A stretch of DNA of 64,000 nt, from the NCBI GenBank assembly GCA_964036195.1, contig OZ038459.1, positions 8,491,206-8,555,205 of the forward strand. Direction: 5' to 3'. Within the stretch, counting starts at the first letter, position 1, and each line of letters begins with the position of its first letter. Made by a program: the position numbers and the translations under genes. The DNA comes from Sphaerolaimus hirsutus. Taxonomy: Eukaryota; Nematoda; Chromadorea; Monhysterida; Sphaerolaimidae. The notes under the pieces are model-generated. The model did not search any database, had not been told where the DNA came from, and worked only from the letters and a program-made list of their open reading frames with translations. Shown piece by piece: positions 23,036-36,412 of this stretch.

Positions 23036-24795
23036 ATATACAGTATTGGAAAAAACTGGAATTTGGTCTCCAGGCTAAGTAGTAATCCAAATTAGCCATT
23101 GTTCATTGTGCTGCCACACCACCACACCAGAGCGCATATTTTTATGCACATCACAGCTCTGCATAGACTCCGCCCACTTTTGTGTCAATGCCCGCCAGGG
23201 CAGTGCCTCGAAAATTGTGGATCTTCCATCAGGCACACCTTGTTTTGTGTGTGGGCTCATTAAAGACAGTTAAATTTCTACATTTTCTTACATTTGACTA
23301 GGGTGTCAAATTTCTGTTTACCAAAGGCAATTTCTTTTTCCATTTTCCGGTCGCTGAATTTTTCCCCCCATTTCCCGGTCACTAAATTTTATTCTGTGCC
23401 TGTTTTCTGTAAAACAATTTTTTTACCCACAGTACCCATTTTCAAGCACATGATGGGCCTCAAAAAGTTCATAAAAATCACAAGTTTATATAGGGAAAAC
23501 GACACACGTGGTCGAGCCCAATTTGTGTGTGGTTTAAAGATGTAGGCTGGCAAAAGTGTGCGGAGTAACAGTGGCACATGTGTTGGTCCACTACGCACAG
23601 GAATTTGTGCATGCACTGTAGATAAACTGAGAAAACATTTACATGTGCTGAGAGTTAACATATGCTGAGGCACACTGCCTTTTCAACAACAACAACAGCA
23701 AAAATGTGACTTAAATTATGGTAAAATATAACATACGACATTACACAACACATTTCAAGGAAGCCCATATTTCAGCATTCAGATCAGCCAATTAACAGCA
23801 GTGTATGCCTCAGTGCTAGTAAACTCTCAGCACATGAAAATATGTTATCAGCACATCAATGCACTATATGGTGCAGTGGACAGCGGTACAATGAAAAACA
23901 ACTAATTTGGTTTACTGCTTAGTCCCAACACCAATTTCCAGTTTTTTAATACTTCCAATTTCAATACTTTAATCGTGATTGTTTCCACTCATTTACCATA
24001 CATTTATAACAAAGTTACATTTTTTATGAAACACGTGCAACACAGAAGTTCCCGTTACATGTATAACAGTGTAACTTCCACGGCACCATAGGGTGCATGC
24101 ATATATGCAGAGAATAGATTACATGCACTAAGAGGTTAGATGCGCAGAGAGGTTAGATGCGCTGAGAGTTTACATGCGCTGAGAGTTTACATGGCTGACA
24201 GTTTCCGCCAATGGGCTCTAGGTACATAGCGGAATTAGCACGAGAAAACAAAAGTAACTGAAAAATTCCTTGACTGGAAGCAATTCTAGTTCCATGAAAT
24301 GTTTCACCTTTGATGTGAAAAAGAGCGTGAACACAAACTGGATAAAATTTGTCGATTTCTATGCCTACAAATAATAACCCAAGCCGATAGTCGAAAACAA
24401 GGATGAAAGGACAGACTGCTAGACACAGGAAAACTTTAGGGAAAATGTTATGATGTAAATAAATATGTCTACTGTAGCACCCACACCTTAAGGAAGTAAA
24501 TATGTCATGTCAAATGAACCATCTACAACTGCAGAAGTTAACACATTGTGTCTAAATAACATTCGGATTAGACATGTGACAATTGTTGGAAATAATTTCT
24601 GTTCTATAAAAATAAGCGTTTGATATATTTATGTATTCTAATATAATAAATAAATATGTTGGCATTTGGCATATAGGTATGTAATTACCTATTAAATATT
24701 TTCGGTTTTCGATCTGTTATCTAAAGTGACCACAATCAAATTGTGCAAGTATCCTGTATACATAATAAATATAAGAAACAAAAGATTACAACAAC

Positions 24796-25228
24796 CAGGG
24801 CCGTATCCAGGGGGGGGCGGGGGGGCAGCAGCCCCCCCCCCCTCCCGGGGCGAGATCAAAAAGTGACCGGAAAATGCGACTTTTTCAACGTCAGCGTTAA
24901 AAATTTTGCGCGCCAGCGCGCATTCTTCACCAGACATAAGGTATTATCATCGGATTTGCTCTATGTGGCCACAAAAAATTATAAATACACTCAATGTTGT
25001 GTTTTTGCTGTTTTGTATGTATATTTACATACATATACAGCATTCCATGGCGCTGACGCCAACGCCAATGGCGCCATGGCATGGCGCCTACTAATGGCAC
25101 CAGCGCCATGGCGCGATTCCGCCACTATGTAGCTAAAATTTTAGGGGGGGGGGGGCTGAGCCCCCCCCCTCACCGCCCTCCGTAAACAAGCAGCCCCCCC
25201 CCGCTCAAAAATCCTGGATACGTCCCTG
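24796..25228. mobile_element. hAT-like MITE, GGGACGTA family
   Basis: Ends CAGGGCCGTATCCAGG and CCTGGATACGTCCCTG with a perfect 8-bp duplication ACAACAAC (24788-24795 and 25229-25236). It has the family's G-run and C-run subterminal parts, the GCGCNAGCGCGCA motif and the GGCGCCATGGC block. Confidence 0.9.
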
Positions 25229-26697
25229 ACAACAACTACTCTTCAGTGTAATAAAATTAAGGTTACCGATCTACCACCATATGGCTACACATAAATATCA
25301 GATAGCATCAACTTTGTCAATACAAATATGCACAGATAATAGCGAAAGCCCTTGATAATGACACCGACTAGTGTACAAATAGAATCTAGAAGTGAAGTTA
25401 ACTATTGGCGTACAATGAGTTAAATTTACCAACACCATGTTGAGTACATTAAGTGCAACAGAATACTCGAAGTTAACAGAAATGCACCCATAACCATGGA
25501 CAAAAAAATAAGTGCGGCATTTCTCAGCTTTGATTGCAGCGTAGGAAGGTACCGTATTTCCTCGAAATGCCCCCAGGGAGTTTATTTTTTCAGAGTGGAA
25601 ATTTTGAGGAGGGGGTTTACGATTTCGTTAGAAATGTTCGGGGAATTCATACTGAAGAATACGCTTTTACATACCCGAAATTAGTACAAAAACGCGAGCA
25701 AATAGTATATATTGGGAGATATAAACGTACATCGCTACACAAACTAGGGTATGTGTATATTGCGATGCAAAAAATACATCATGTACCTTGCATACATGAT
25801 GTACCTTATTCCAGACTTGGGGTATTTCGAGGGGGGGGGGGGGGGTATTCAAGGGGGTATTTCGAGGACATACGGTATACGTGGGTGTTAAATAGTGGTT
25901 ATGTTCAATAACTGGCAATGACGTCCAACTCCGACCCACCCAGACTCTGTGTACTTTCGTCGTCCAAGTGCCGGTCACTTATCGCTCTGCAATCGGGACG
26001 TGAACCAAGGTAAACTGTTACCCGCAGCCCATTCCGAAAGTGGCCAATTGACAGGAAAGGTCATGCTTCAATTTAAGTGACATGTAAACTTATGTCAACT
26101 AAGTGACAAGTGTTTTGTCTAAAATTTACTTGTCACTTGACGTAGCACATAACTATTTCTGCCACTTGACGGCCCTCGGAATGAGCATTTTAGGTAGACA
26201 GGTATGACACATCACATGCAATGGACAACATGCATCGGCAGATGCATTACAAACGCAAGGACAACTTTCAGCATTAGTTTGATTCACAGACAGATAGTGA
26301 CACAAAATACGACGTAGGCCCGCTTTGCATGTAAACCCGCTTGGCCTAGTATACCCATTGCGGGGGAATCATGGGGAAGGGCTGCTCAGCTATCTATCCT
26401 GAGGCTAGTATGCCCTGAGCCCCACCCCTAAATCTTTCAACTATGTGGACCAAACTTTGAGCGATTTATTCCCCAATTTTTACTCAAAATCGCTAAATTT
26501 TGCTTCATTTTTTATATCATATATATTTTGCCCCAGCGAGCCCCAGAATAATTTTCAGCTATCGTTTTAGCTATCGGAGAAGGTATTTGCTAACTATCAA
26601 GCCACCGCGAAGGTCAAAACATTGGAAACCCCTGATCGGTTGTCTACATGCCGAACGGGTTTTAATGCCAAGCGGCACAGCGACACACTCAACACTA

Positions 26698-29600
26698 TCA
26701 GACCGACCTGGAAGCCGACTGCAGATCGGAGGCGCCCACGCTGTGCTGCGCGAACGTGACCGCGTCGTGCATCGTGGGGAATATCATCCGCTTCGGCACG
26801 TGCTCGAAAAACGCCGACCGGTCGAGCATGTCCCGGGAGCCGCCTGCGCGTGGCGGTGTATTAGTGGGAGACGGGTTCAAATTCGGGCAACTTTTTTTGC
26901 ACAATTTAAGAGCGCAGCTCAACACCGCTGTAAAAATGTTTCCTGTCTACATTCAATACAGCATGAGGATTGCAATACACACCTTTGAATGCGACAAACA
27001 GCACCGTCACACCAATCTCGACCAATTCCTCGTACACCTGCAAATACGATTGACAGGGGTTTAAATAGGGGTGGGGAAAAATCGATTATTTAAAGATGCC
27101 GGTTTAAAACAAATTGCTTTAAACAAATCGAGCCCTATTTTTCTTTGAAATCACCTTTGACAGGAATACAGATGACACTAAAAGCTATACAAAAAGATAG
27201 CTGGAGCGTTGTCACTTACTAAACCCTGGGGTACTTACATCAGTGGGTAGTTCTAGCTGATCAATTTATTTGTGACGCGAAACCCGAAATAAAATAAAAG
27301 TACACCCAGAGCCCAGAAAGAAGATCACATACCTGCCAGAGCACCTGAACGCCCATATAATCCACGTAATTGAAGCTGGCGCAGTCCAATATGATGAAGC
27401 GCGGCAAGTTCAAATGTGAGAGCGCTTCCCGTTTCGCCGCGGCGGCAACTTTGTCCTCCTTTGGTTCGGCTTTGCCCGGCTGCACGGCGACAACTGCGGT
27501 GGGTGCGCGCGCGTCCGGCGACTGGATCACGCTGGTGTTCAACGGTTCGGTGGCCGCGTCGCCGTTGTTCGCCGCGGCGGACTGTAGGAGTTTGGCGGCA
27601 TGTTATTATATTGGGCTGCTAAGGCGATTTACACTAACTTTCAGTTATCCCAGCTTAACGCTTTAGTTTCCGGCTGGAATTTCGGAAACTTATAAAACAG
27701 CTTTGAACGCATTTGAGTTCATCGGAATAAGGGAATCAGTAAAATGCAGTTGAAAGAGATAGAAAAATATTTATTCTGGGCCAGTTACGCAAGTGGAGAA
27801 GTAAAATGGCAAAAGCGAAGTGAAATGGCAAAAGTGAAGTGAAGTGAGAAGTAAAATGGCAAAAGCGAAGTGAAATGGCAAAAGTGAAGTGAAGTGAGAA
27901 GTAAAATGGCAAAAGCGAAGAGAAATTACTTTTTATTTTCATTTTTTTACTTCGCTTTTGCCAACTTACTTGCCATTTCATTTCGCTTTTGCCATTTTAC
28001 TTCTCACTTCTCCACTTGCGGAACTGGCACCCGGTTAAGACAAATGTGTTAAAAACAGATAAAAAACTGACCTTCTTGCGCTCCCTACTGTCGTCCTCAG
28101 CCTTCGCAAGTACCTCCCTGGCAGCGGCCAAATCGATGCCGCACTCTTCATAGCACCTGGTCCTGAACAGCTCCGTGTTGATGAACATGAGCGGCGCGTC
28201 GAACCTGTAGCACCTGGCCGAGGGCACGTGCTCCACGCGGCGGTAGCGCAGCATGTCCTTGTAGATGTCCGTATGGGGGATCCGGCCTAGGAGGACTGTG
28301 GGGGCCCTGGGAGGGGTGGAGGGGTGTTGGGGTGGAAGGTATTAGAGTAGTGAGAATTGTTTTGGCTCGAATCCGATCGAAATAAAACAAATCGATCAAA
28401 TATAAATTATATTTAGGAACGTAATTAGGTAGATGGGGTACATGATATCAAATATAAAAATTAAGGCTGCTTTGGCATGAAAAGGTTATATCAGGGGATT
28501 CGAATGCGGGTGGGGTAGGGTAACCGCTCCCAGCTATTTATGTATACCGGAGGCAAAATTTTGAATACTATCCCCTGAACCCACCTCGCCCCAAATTTTT
28601 TTTCAGCTTTCTATCCCCCGGAGCAGAGATTTGCCATTTACCCAACCCCCAGATATTAAAATTCAAGATACCCTGGGCAATATCGTCAGACCCCTAGCAG
28701 TGATGGAAGCACAGATACCTTCATTTACCTCTGAGCGCGAAAGACAGTTGTGAGCAGGGCGAAAACCACGCTGACAATGAGGCCATCGCGCACGTCCAGC
28801 GTAACTGTCGCTATGAAGGAGACCATCCAGACACACTGCGTTGTGCAGTCGGTGTCCAAACTATTTTAATGAATCACAAAAGCAATTTGTCAAAATGTGT
28901 AAAAACGCACGAAGTCGATCTTCGATACAGGCCACAGATTCTTCAATTGGCCCAGCTGCATAAACATGCCTTTCAGAGCGACCACGATTATGCTCGATAG
29001 AATGCACTGTAAAAGTACACTCAAATGTCAACTGGAAAATAAAGGCTGCGTATTGACTTCTCACTGAACTCACCATTGGTAGGGCTTGAAAAAGCGGCCC
29101 CATCCACATTAGCACGATGAACAGCAGCGAGCACGTGAACACCGACGCGAACTGCGTGTCGATGTTTTGTGATTATCATCCGCGCTAATAAACTCACAAC
29201 AACATAACTGCACAAGACATACGACGAACATTCAACAGACGAGCGGACTAAACATATGTAAAGAGTACATATACACAGGCACAACACGAGACACAGGTGC
29301 CACACACACTGGATGTCAACTGGTACCGCTGTCAACGCGATATTAGTTCAATTTAGGTCACAGAACAATTTCCAAGAGCACATGCGGCAATGTCGATAAT
29401 GAATCAATGTTGTCATATGCATTTGAACATGATTTCACAAGCCATCAATTCAAATCTTACTGAAAACCAGTTGGCCCAGTTGACATTGGGTGTCATCGGA
29501 TGTCAACTGGGTCGACTGGTTTTCATTAAGATTTTAATTGTTAGGTTGCGAAAACATGTTCAAATGCACATGTAAATATCAAAGCAATATCGATTCCTTT

Positions 29601-32600
29601 TCGCATTTCCCTGTGCACTCGAAAATTGTTCTGCTACCAAAATTCAGCTAAAATCGAGCTGACACCAAAACCAATAGACATCCAGTCCAGTGTATCACCA
29701 CACAACAACACAACACAGTCCACAAGGACCACCTGAGTCCTGCAGCCGGCGGCCTCGTAGACGAGCGAGCGGGCGAGCGCCGTGGACGCGGGGTAGCACC
29801 GCACCAAGCTGCACAGCCCGTTCATTATGCCCAACGCGTACAGTTTCCTGTTGAGGGGGTGGCGGCCACGTGGGGGTTGGGTGAGGATTTAAATGTTTGA
29901 CTTTTGTAGTTGTTTGAGGATTATGATAGATAGATGATAGAGAGAATGTAGATTTCAATTAGTTCGGCATTTGATACAAGAGATGGCATATGGCAACGTG
30001 CAAGAAGTAGCGTGCGAAGCGGTTAGTGAGGGAAAATGGGAAAGAAAAATGCGTGACGACGGCTGCGGAAGTTGTATCGCGGTTCCACAGGATCTCTTCC
30101 ATTGTTTTCTGCAACAATGGGCCTACGCACACTAGTTGACATCACAAATTCGTGTCAACTGAATGTCAACTAAACAAGACAAAAAATTTTTTTTAAAGCA
30201 TCACAGTTAATAGAAACACTGAAAAATCGGTTTCACCAAGGACGTATCCAGGGGGGGGGGGGGCGGGGGGGGCTGCAGCCCCCCCCCGTTCCCGGGTGAG
30301 ACCGGAAAAAATCGAGGAAAATGCCGTTTTCGGTACTAATTCCCAAGGTGCTATGTAAAAATTTTGCGCGCGAGCGCGCATTTTTCCACCGTCCACGGGA
30401 TTATTGGAAAATCGGCACCTGTACCCTCAAACATCTGTAAAGTACGTTTAATTTCGTGCCCATCTCTCCATATGTATGTATATTTACATACATATCAGCG
30501 GTTCATGACGTCAGCGCCAACGCCATGGCGCCATTCCGTCACTGTACAGGTAAAATTTTAGGGGGGGGGGCTGAGCCCCCCCCGTTCGCCGGGCTCCGTA
30601 AACAAACAGCCCCCCCCGCTCAAAAATCCTGGATACGTCCCTGGGTTTCACGGTATAAAATTAACTATGCTGTATCACATAAAAAGTTGAAATCACGTAA
30701 TTAGCCAATATTTAGTTGACACAAATTTTGATGTCAACTAGTGTGTGCGGGCCCAATACAAACAAAAACTCAGGACAAACACAAACACGAGGGACCAGCG
30801 TCAGCAGCAGTGAACGCATCAAGTCAGCAGTCCTCAGTGGTAAGCGGTGTTCACCTCAGTGCGGCCGCCCATGTCGGACATGACCTGCGAGCGGGTGAGC
30901 GACGCGCTGGCCACGAAGCCGCTCAAAAACGCAGTCACGAAATTGACCACCGCGTAGGCGTACAGCTCCTGCATTTTACTACAAGCTACAAGCTTGAACT
31001 GTTTTTAATTAGTTGGGATAGGGTTGGGACGATATATCGTATCGAATATCGGATATCGACCATTTTTTCATATCGAATATCGATATCGAAAATTTTGAAA
31101 AAATATCGAATATCGATATCGAATATCGACCATTTTTTCGATATTTTTGTTTTCTTTTTGAGGTATTTTTGATCGTTAAAAAATGGCTGTAGCCAACAAA
31201 AAGTGGACGCTGCAGCCAAACACATGTATGCTTATAAAGGCACAAAGAAATATATCATATAAATGCCATGTCATTTTCACATTGAGCTATCAAAAGTAGA
31301 ATACAAAGGGATGTATACACATCTTAACAAAATATAGGATCTTAGCTAGGGTTGGAAAAAATTGTTTTTTTTTAACTCGATGTTTTTTTTATAAAAAAAA
31401 ACGTTTTTTTTTAAAAGCTCCCAGATATGACCTAGTGTCAACATATATAGGTATATCAGACACTGGCAATACTCTGTGATGTTAAATATGACCATATAAT
31501 GGCTGTGGAGCCATGGGATAGCATTATAAGTGGTGATTTGTGTCAAAAATATCCATTTTTCGTCGACATATCGTTCGTATATCGCCTTATAGTCAAATGT
31601 TCGTGACTTCAGGTAAAGTTTGGCACGGAATGGTGATCAAACAAGGTTATAAAAGGAGGTTGTTACTTTGGGAGTGAAGTTACACACTGTGGAGGTACAT
31701 GGAAGCACATTACCTCAATATTATATATTACAGCAACATATGTCGGCTTAAATTTTGCAAAATACCTAGTGCTTAGTACTAAAAATTTCGGCAGATGTTT
31801 TTAAAAAAAAACAACATTTCGGACGTCATGTTTTTAAAAAAAAAAACGTTTTTTTTTAAAAAAACGTTTAAAAAAAAACATCGGCCAACCCTAATCTTAG
31901 CACAGCAAATTGCATCACAAGGAAACCGGTTCACCAAACCTTTGCATGGCAGTGTGGCTAAAAAACTTGGCTGTTTTTTAAATACCAACCTAAAATAAAA
32001 AAAGCCAGCCACCCCTAGTCACAGGTATGACCTGTAAGTGTTTGTTACATAATTTTTATCTGATATAATATGATTCATCCTGTTTTTATTTCATTATCTC
32101 ATTTAAACTGTTGTGCACCTCATTTAAATAAAAAGATGATTAACCATGTTTGTGTCCAAAGGGAAGTACAACATGCCCCGCTGTAACAAAATATCGAAAT
32201 ATCGATATCGAATATCGAGCATATTTTCATATCGAATATCGATATCGAATATCGAGAGTCCATATCGTATCGATATCAAATATCGAGTTTCAGAAAGAAA
32301 TATCGAATATCGATATCGAAAAGTCATATCGTCCCAACCCTAAGTTGGGACATGCACACGCAAAAAGTGCTCAGTGCAAAAATGCAAACACAACAAATGA
32401 TGTAATGGGAAATAGGTGGATCATGTGCAAACTGACAAACTACAGGCAACAAAGCTCAGGGGTGTAAGGGTTAAACGACTACACAGGTAAACTCCAGCGA
32501 CATGACATCTTACAATGAAAGATACCATATCCCATCCAAACAGAACATTAAATTTTATCTCATCATATTTGACACATTTCTTCTAGTTTAGGTGGAATTG

Positions 32601-35600
32601 GTGCAGTTTTTCCACTAGACCTTATTCATCAAAATATGGTATCATTCATTGTATAGCGATCTGTCTGTCCAGTTTAAATCTAACTAGGTAGCCTTCTCTA
32701 CGAGATGAATCGGTCAACAAACACCTGAATTAAAAATTAAGACCTAAGATTTGCAACCCTAGTAACCACCAACCTGGGTCGGATCAATCCTATAATGATG
32801 TTTCTTCGCAAACAATTTTCCTAGCGACACTGTGACTACAAACGCTACCACGGCGATGCCTACGGCGTCGCCCAGTACTTTAGGCACCACGGACAGCGGC
32901 GGCAGGCGCGGCGCGGGCAAACTGCAAGTTATGTGGTTGGGGTTCAAACGGGATCCCGATCGAGAGTTCCGGATAATTTCGGGATTTGGCAGTGCCGATC
33001 CCGATCCGGACATCTCGATCCCGATATCTCAAAAACACCGATCCCGACCCGAAAATTTTTTCAAATCCCAAAAATCACCGAGTCGGTGACAAACCCGATC
33101 CCGATAAGTCAATCCGATGTTTTATTTTGGAAACAACACCGCACTGAACGTTTGATTTGTGATTGCCAAATTTTTACCCCAGGAAAAATGTTTGAATAGA
33201 ATCGTGAACCGAGGTAGGCGGGATGTTGGGATTTTCTGGTCCCGATAAAAACCCGCGATACAATTCAATTCAGCAAAGACGTACCCGTTGGGTATGTAAT
33301 CAACCACAAGCATATCGTATCTGTCCTGGAAATTCATCAGATACGATGTTAGCGTGCCGAATATTACCTGTACATTAGAATTAATTGGGTAATTAGACGT
33401 AATTACATACGATAAGTAAGCGGAAAAAATCAGTAAAAAGAATTCTTACCACGAGTAGCTCAAATGGAATTGGAATGTGAATGCGCTTTTTCACAGGCGG
33501 ATTGATAATCTCTTTCCCGATCACCAGAAATACAATCGCAATCACAGACACACTTATAGATGCCCACGAAGCGTCGGGTAGTGATTTGTATAAATCCATG
33601 TAAACCTGCGAAATGCATTAAAAATCACCCATCAAAAAATTTCGCCAAAAACTACAAAACCGACGTAAATTAGGCACCCCGGCCCAGAGTGCCTAGGCAA
33701 ATGGACATTCAAGATTTTGTTGATTTGCGCAGTGAACACGTGCACAGCGGCGCCGGTGGTGAAGCCTTGGACTACCTGGTCGCTCAGATATGCCGTGATG
33801 AAGCCCAAGCGAAGCAGACCCATGGCCAGCTGTGACGGGTGGAGTGATGTTTGACTGGTGTTTGGGAGATGATTGAACGATTAATGAGGTGAATTAACGA
33901 TAAATAAAAGATGACCACATCGCGAGAAAAAAATACAAATTAAAATATAAGTTTTAAATAAGTTTAAAAAAATTTTCATTGCGTATTTTTTTCTGATTTT
34001 CTGGAGAAACTGGAACTATGCCAATACGCTATCAATATACACAATCAAGGTCAATAAGCTTAAGTATGGGAGAATTCACAGCCACAACACCCTCTCACCA
34101 ACCTGTATAAAAGCCACGGCCAAAGTCAGAGCAGTCACAACCTCAATGGGGGTATACTCGCTTTGTAGCGACTCAGTAGTCGTTGATACCGTAGTAGAGG
34201 CTACTGCAAAGTCGGCTGCAAAAAACCAAGGCGTACTACCGCTGCCGCCCAAATTCACACTGCCGTTTGTCGTGGCGCTAGGCGCCAGCGTCGTGTGCGG
34301 CGTGTCGGGAATTAGACGCATGCGCACCTGCCCCACCATGAGACTGACAACGGCGAAAACACCTGAGGGTTAATGGGGGGGGGGGGTGACAACGTTTTTG
34401 ACGAGTTTCCGTTGATAAACAATTTTCAACATACAGCAAAGGATGGAGTTAAAATAGGCTCAGAACCTATTTATCTCAATGTATTGGAAAGACACATGGA
34501 ATTGGGAGGCTTCATTAGTGAAAAGCTGAGATTTTATACAAATAAAAGGGAACGCTGCAGACCTAACGACACGTGTCTGGAAGTGCCAAAGAACATGTAG
34601 ATCAGAGTGGGGAAGAACGACGTGTACAGCCCGTAGACCGGGTCCAGGCCAGCCAGCGAAGCGTAGGCCATACCTGAGATTACATTGAAAATGATATATA
34701 AATGAGACAAAGACAAGTCAAGTTGTAGGTGGCAACGAGTACCAAAGCAGGTCAATAGTGATGAACAATGTTACCTATAATTGACACTAAACACTTCCCA
34801 GATCACCCGGCGAATAGCGTTTCAAAAATGGTTTTCAGAAAATATAATTAAATATAATCATTATAAATAAAAAATTCTCAGAATATATAAGGGAGAAACT
34901 TACTTATATTTTCGTATGATAAAATAAATGTAATTATGTTGGGTAAAACCTGGAGATAATACAAATGAATATATGATTTTTAGATTGTCTTTATTTAAAA
35001 AAATATAAATCTCCCGCGATTTTTGGAATGCTATAGGCGAAGCCAGAAACCTTTCTAGCAATTTTAGATACCTTAATCAAACACTCATTGAGCTCAGACA
35101 CCTTCTACCCGTGAAAAAAAACAATACACCACTAATCCAAAAATACCCAAAGGAAACCCCACCCTGCGGAATATGCATTATCCCAACAGTAATCCCGGCA
35201 ATAGCATCCGCGGCCAAATCGCGCTTCCACTTGTACTCCGGCAACCACTCCAGCACGGGCATGAAGCCGATCAGCATGCGAAGGGCGCGCGCCCGACTGC
35301 AAGCGAGTTTGTTGCGTATATAACGACGGGCGGACCAGGCGCGGTCGCTCTGTTCAACGTAGCCGAATTCTTTGTCGAATCTGGGTAGGGGGGGGGGGGG
35401 TGGGAAAAGTCTAAGGCATCCAGATTTTCATCCTATCTATCATGGAGAAATTTTACGGAAAGGCCTTGTGAACGTGTAGAACCGACAAGGACGTAGCCAC
35501 GATTTTTGAGCGGGGGGGGGCGGATTGTATACGGAGCCCGGCGAACGGGCCCCCCCCCTAAAATTTTACCAGTTTATAAATGGAATGGAGCCATGGCGCT

Positions 35601-36412
35601 GGCGCCATTCGTTGGCGCCACGCCATGGCGCCGTGGGCGTTGGCATAGGCGCCACAGACCGCTGTATTTGTATATGTTTTACACGCATATACAAATTTCA
35701 GACGGGACGTGAACAGATTTGAGGCAGTCACGACCAACGAAATCAAGAAACCTGTCGTGCGAAGACAAATGCGCGCTTGCACGTAAAATTATTGTAAAAT
35801 CACCCTTAATTATGGTAGAATCCTGCGTAGCATTTTCTGAGATTTCGCAAATTATCGCGAGTACGCGCTCCACTCGGTATCACGAAGAAAAAACGAACAT
35901 AAACTGAAAACCAAAATGGTACGTGTCAAAAACGGCACATCTAAAAGCACCTGTGTTGATTGTAAACCCTCCTGTCGACCGCGAGCGGCACGGGCATCGA
36001 TCGCGGCGACGACATGTTGCTCTCGTCGTACCTCCGCACCCTGTCGGCGCTGTCGGTCATGGCAGCCAGGTGCTACTTACAGACAGTGTAAAATGCCCTG
36101 TAAAATGTCACGCAAAGTTTTCAAAGTGAATTAAAATGCCCTGGAAAATGGAAAGCGGAAGTTTGCCATTTTACAGGGAATTTTACATGACGTTTGACAC
36201 GTTGCACGACATTTGTCATGGAATTTTACAATGTCTGTGAGTGGCACCAACTGCTCGTCGGTCAACACGGAGAGTAAAGTCTGGCCGTTATCTTCTCGAC
36301 TGTTTTGAATCGGCGATTGATCGTCGCGCGGCGCGCCGCTCCGGGCGCCGCTCAACTCGGACCAGGCCGAATGGGCTGAACCCTTCCTTGAATCACAGGA
36401 TGCGGAAGGCAT
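26698..36412 (-). CDS. SLC26-family anion transporter (SulP + STAS)
   Basis: Exons, in gene order: 36412-36248, 36072-36032, 35380-35163, 34673-34563, 34362-34103, 33829-33665, 33605-33450, 33367-33285, 32921-32774, 30968-30855, 29151-29074, 29006-28911, 28835-28729, 28306-28072, 27581-27333, 27037-26983, 26843-26698 (TGA); about 808 aa, all in phase. SLC26 proteins exchange chloride, sulfate, bicarbonate and related anions. Landmarks: [21 protein letters not shown] and the PQG motif; [41 protein letters not shown] (shown in parts), which is the family signature; [35 protein letters not shown]. The C-terminal STAS domain ([18 protein letters not shown], then HDAVTFAQ) has a charged insert before it. 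The first two exons are least certain. An extra exon-10-like segment lies at 29733-29847. The subfamily is not assigned. Confidence 0.92.
27777..28033. mobile_element. Foldback, GGTGCCAGTTCCGCAAGTG termini, SLC26 intron 14
   Basis: Left GGCCAGTTACGCAAGTGGAG and right CTCCACTTGCGGAACTGGCA are imperfect complements. The arms iterate AGTAAAATGGCAAAAGCGA. It is internal to the intron, about 40 bp from the donor on the minus strand. Confidence 0.65.
29733..29847 (-). other. Second copy of SLC26 exon 10 (alternative or decayed exon)
   Basis: Reads [15 protein letters not shown]..., [13 protein letters not shown]; 38 codons, the same length and position in the family alignment as exon 10 at 30855-30968 ([10 protein letters not shown]..., [13 protein letters not shown]). 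It lies between exons 10 and 11, with an acceptor CAACAG and donor CAG|GTGGTCC. Its acceptor leaves one extra base (115 nt, not 114), so splicing exon 9 to it directly would shift the frame. It may be a mutually exclusive exon with an unseen splice site, or one that has recently decayed. Confidence 0.75.
30120..30757. mobile_element. CACACTAGTT foldback split by a GGGACGTA MITE
   Basis: Left TGGGCCTACGCACACTAGTT and right AACTAGTGTGTGCGGGCCCA are imperfect complements. A GGGACGTA MITE (30237-30643) is nested in it, with a perfect 8-bp duplication GGTTTCAC (30229-30236 and 30644-30651). It ends about 100 bp from SLC26 exon 10. Confidence 0.85.
31019..32342. mobile_element. hAT-like element with TATCGATATCGAATATC iterations and a nested element
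   Basis: Ends TAGGGTTGGGACGATAT and ATATCGTCCCAACCCTA with a perfect 8-bp duplication AGTTGGGA (31011-31018 and 32343-32350). A second hAT-like element (31347-31893, ends TAGGGTTGG and CCAACCCTA) is nested, with its own duplication ATCTTAGC (31339-31346 and 31894-31901). It lies in SLC26 intron 9. Confidence 0.9.
36067..36247. mobile_element. Introner-like foldback = SLC26 intron 1
   Basis: On the minus strand exon 1 ends DEQL and the intron begins at once with the element end GTGCCACTCACAGAC. The other end is GTCTGTAAGTAGCACCTG. A canonical acceptor lies inside that end (AAGTAG|CAC, exon from 36072); by analogy with SLCO intron 3 the element itself ends CCTG|G (exon from 36066). Both choices stay in frame (DEQL-HLAAMTD or DEQL-AAMTD). 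The arms share AAAATGTC-type complementary blocks with the other copies. Confidence 0.7.

Larger units (their letters stand above)
19746..26697. other. Repeat-filled interval between SLCO and SLC26 3' ends
   Basis: No exon was recognised. It lies between the converging 3' ends of SLCO (+) and SLC26 (-). Contents: an ATCGAT-iterating hAT-like element (20942-21840), a TAGGGATGG element (22336-23035), a degraded TAGGGTGTC relative from about 23300, a GGGACGTA MITE (24796-25228), a TACCGTATTT MITE (25550-25877), and diverged palindromic sequence sharing GCTGAGAGTT and ACATGCGCTGAG motifs (about 23800-24200). Confidence 0.6.
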
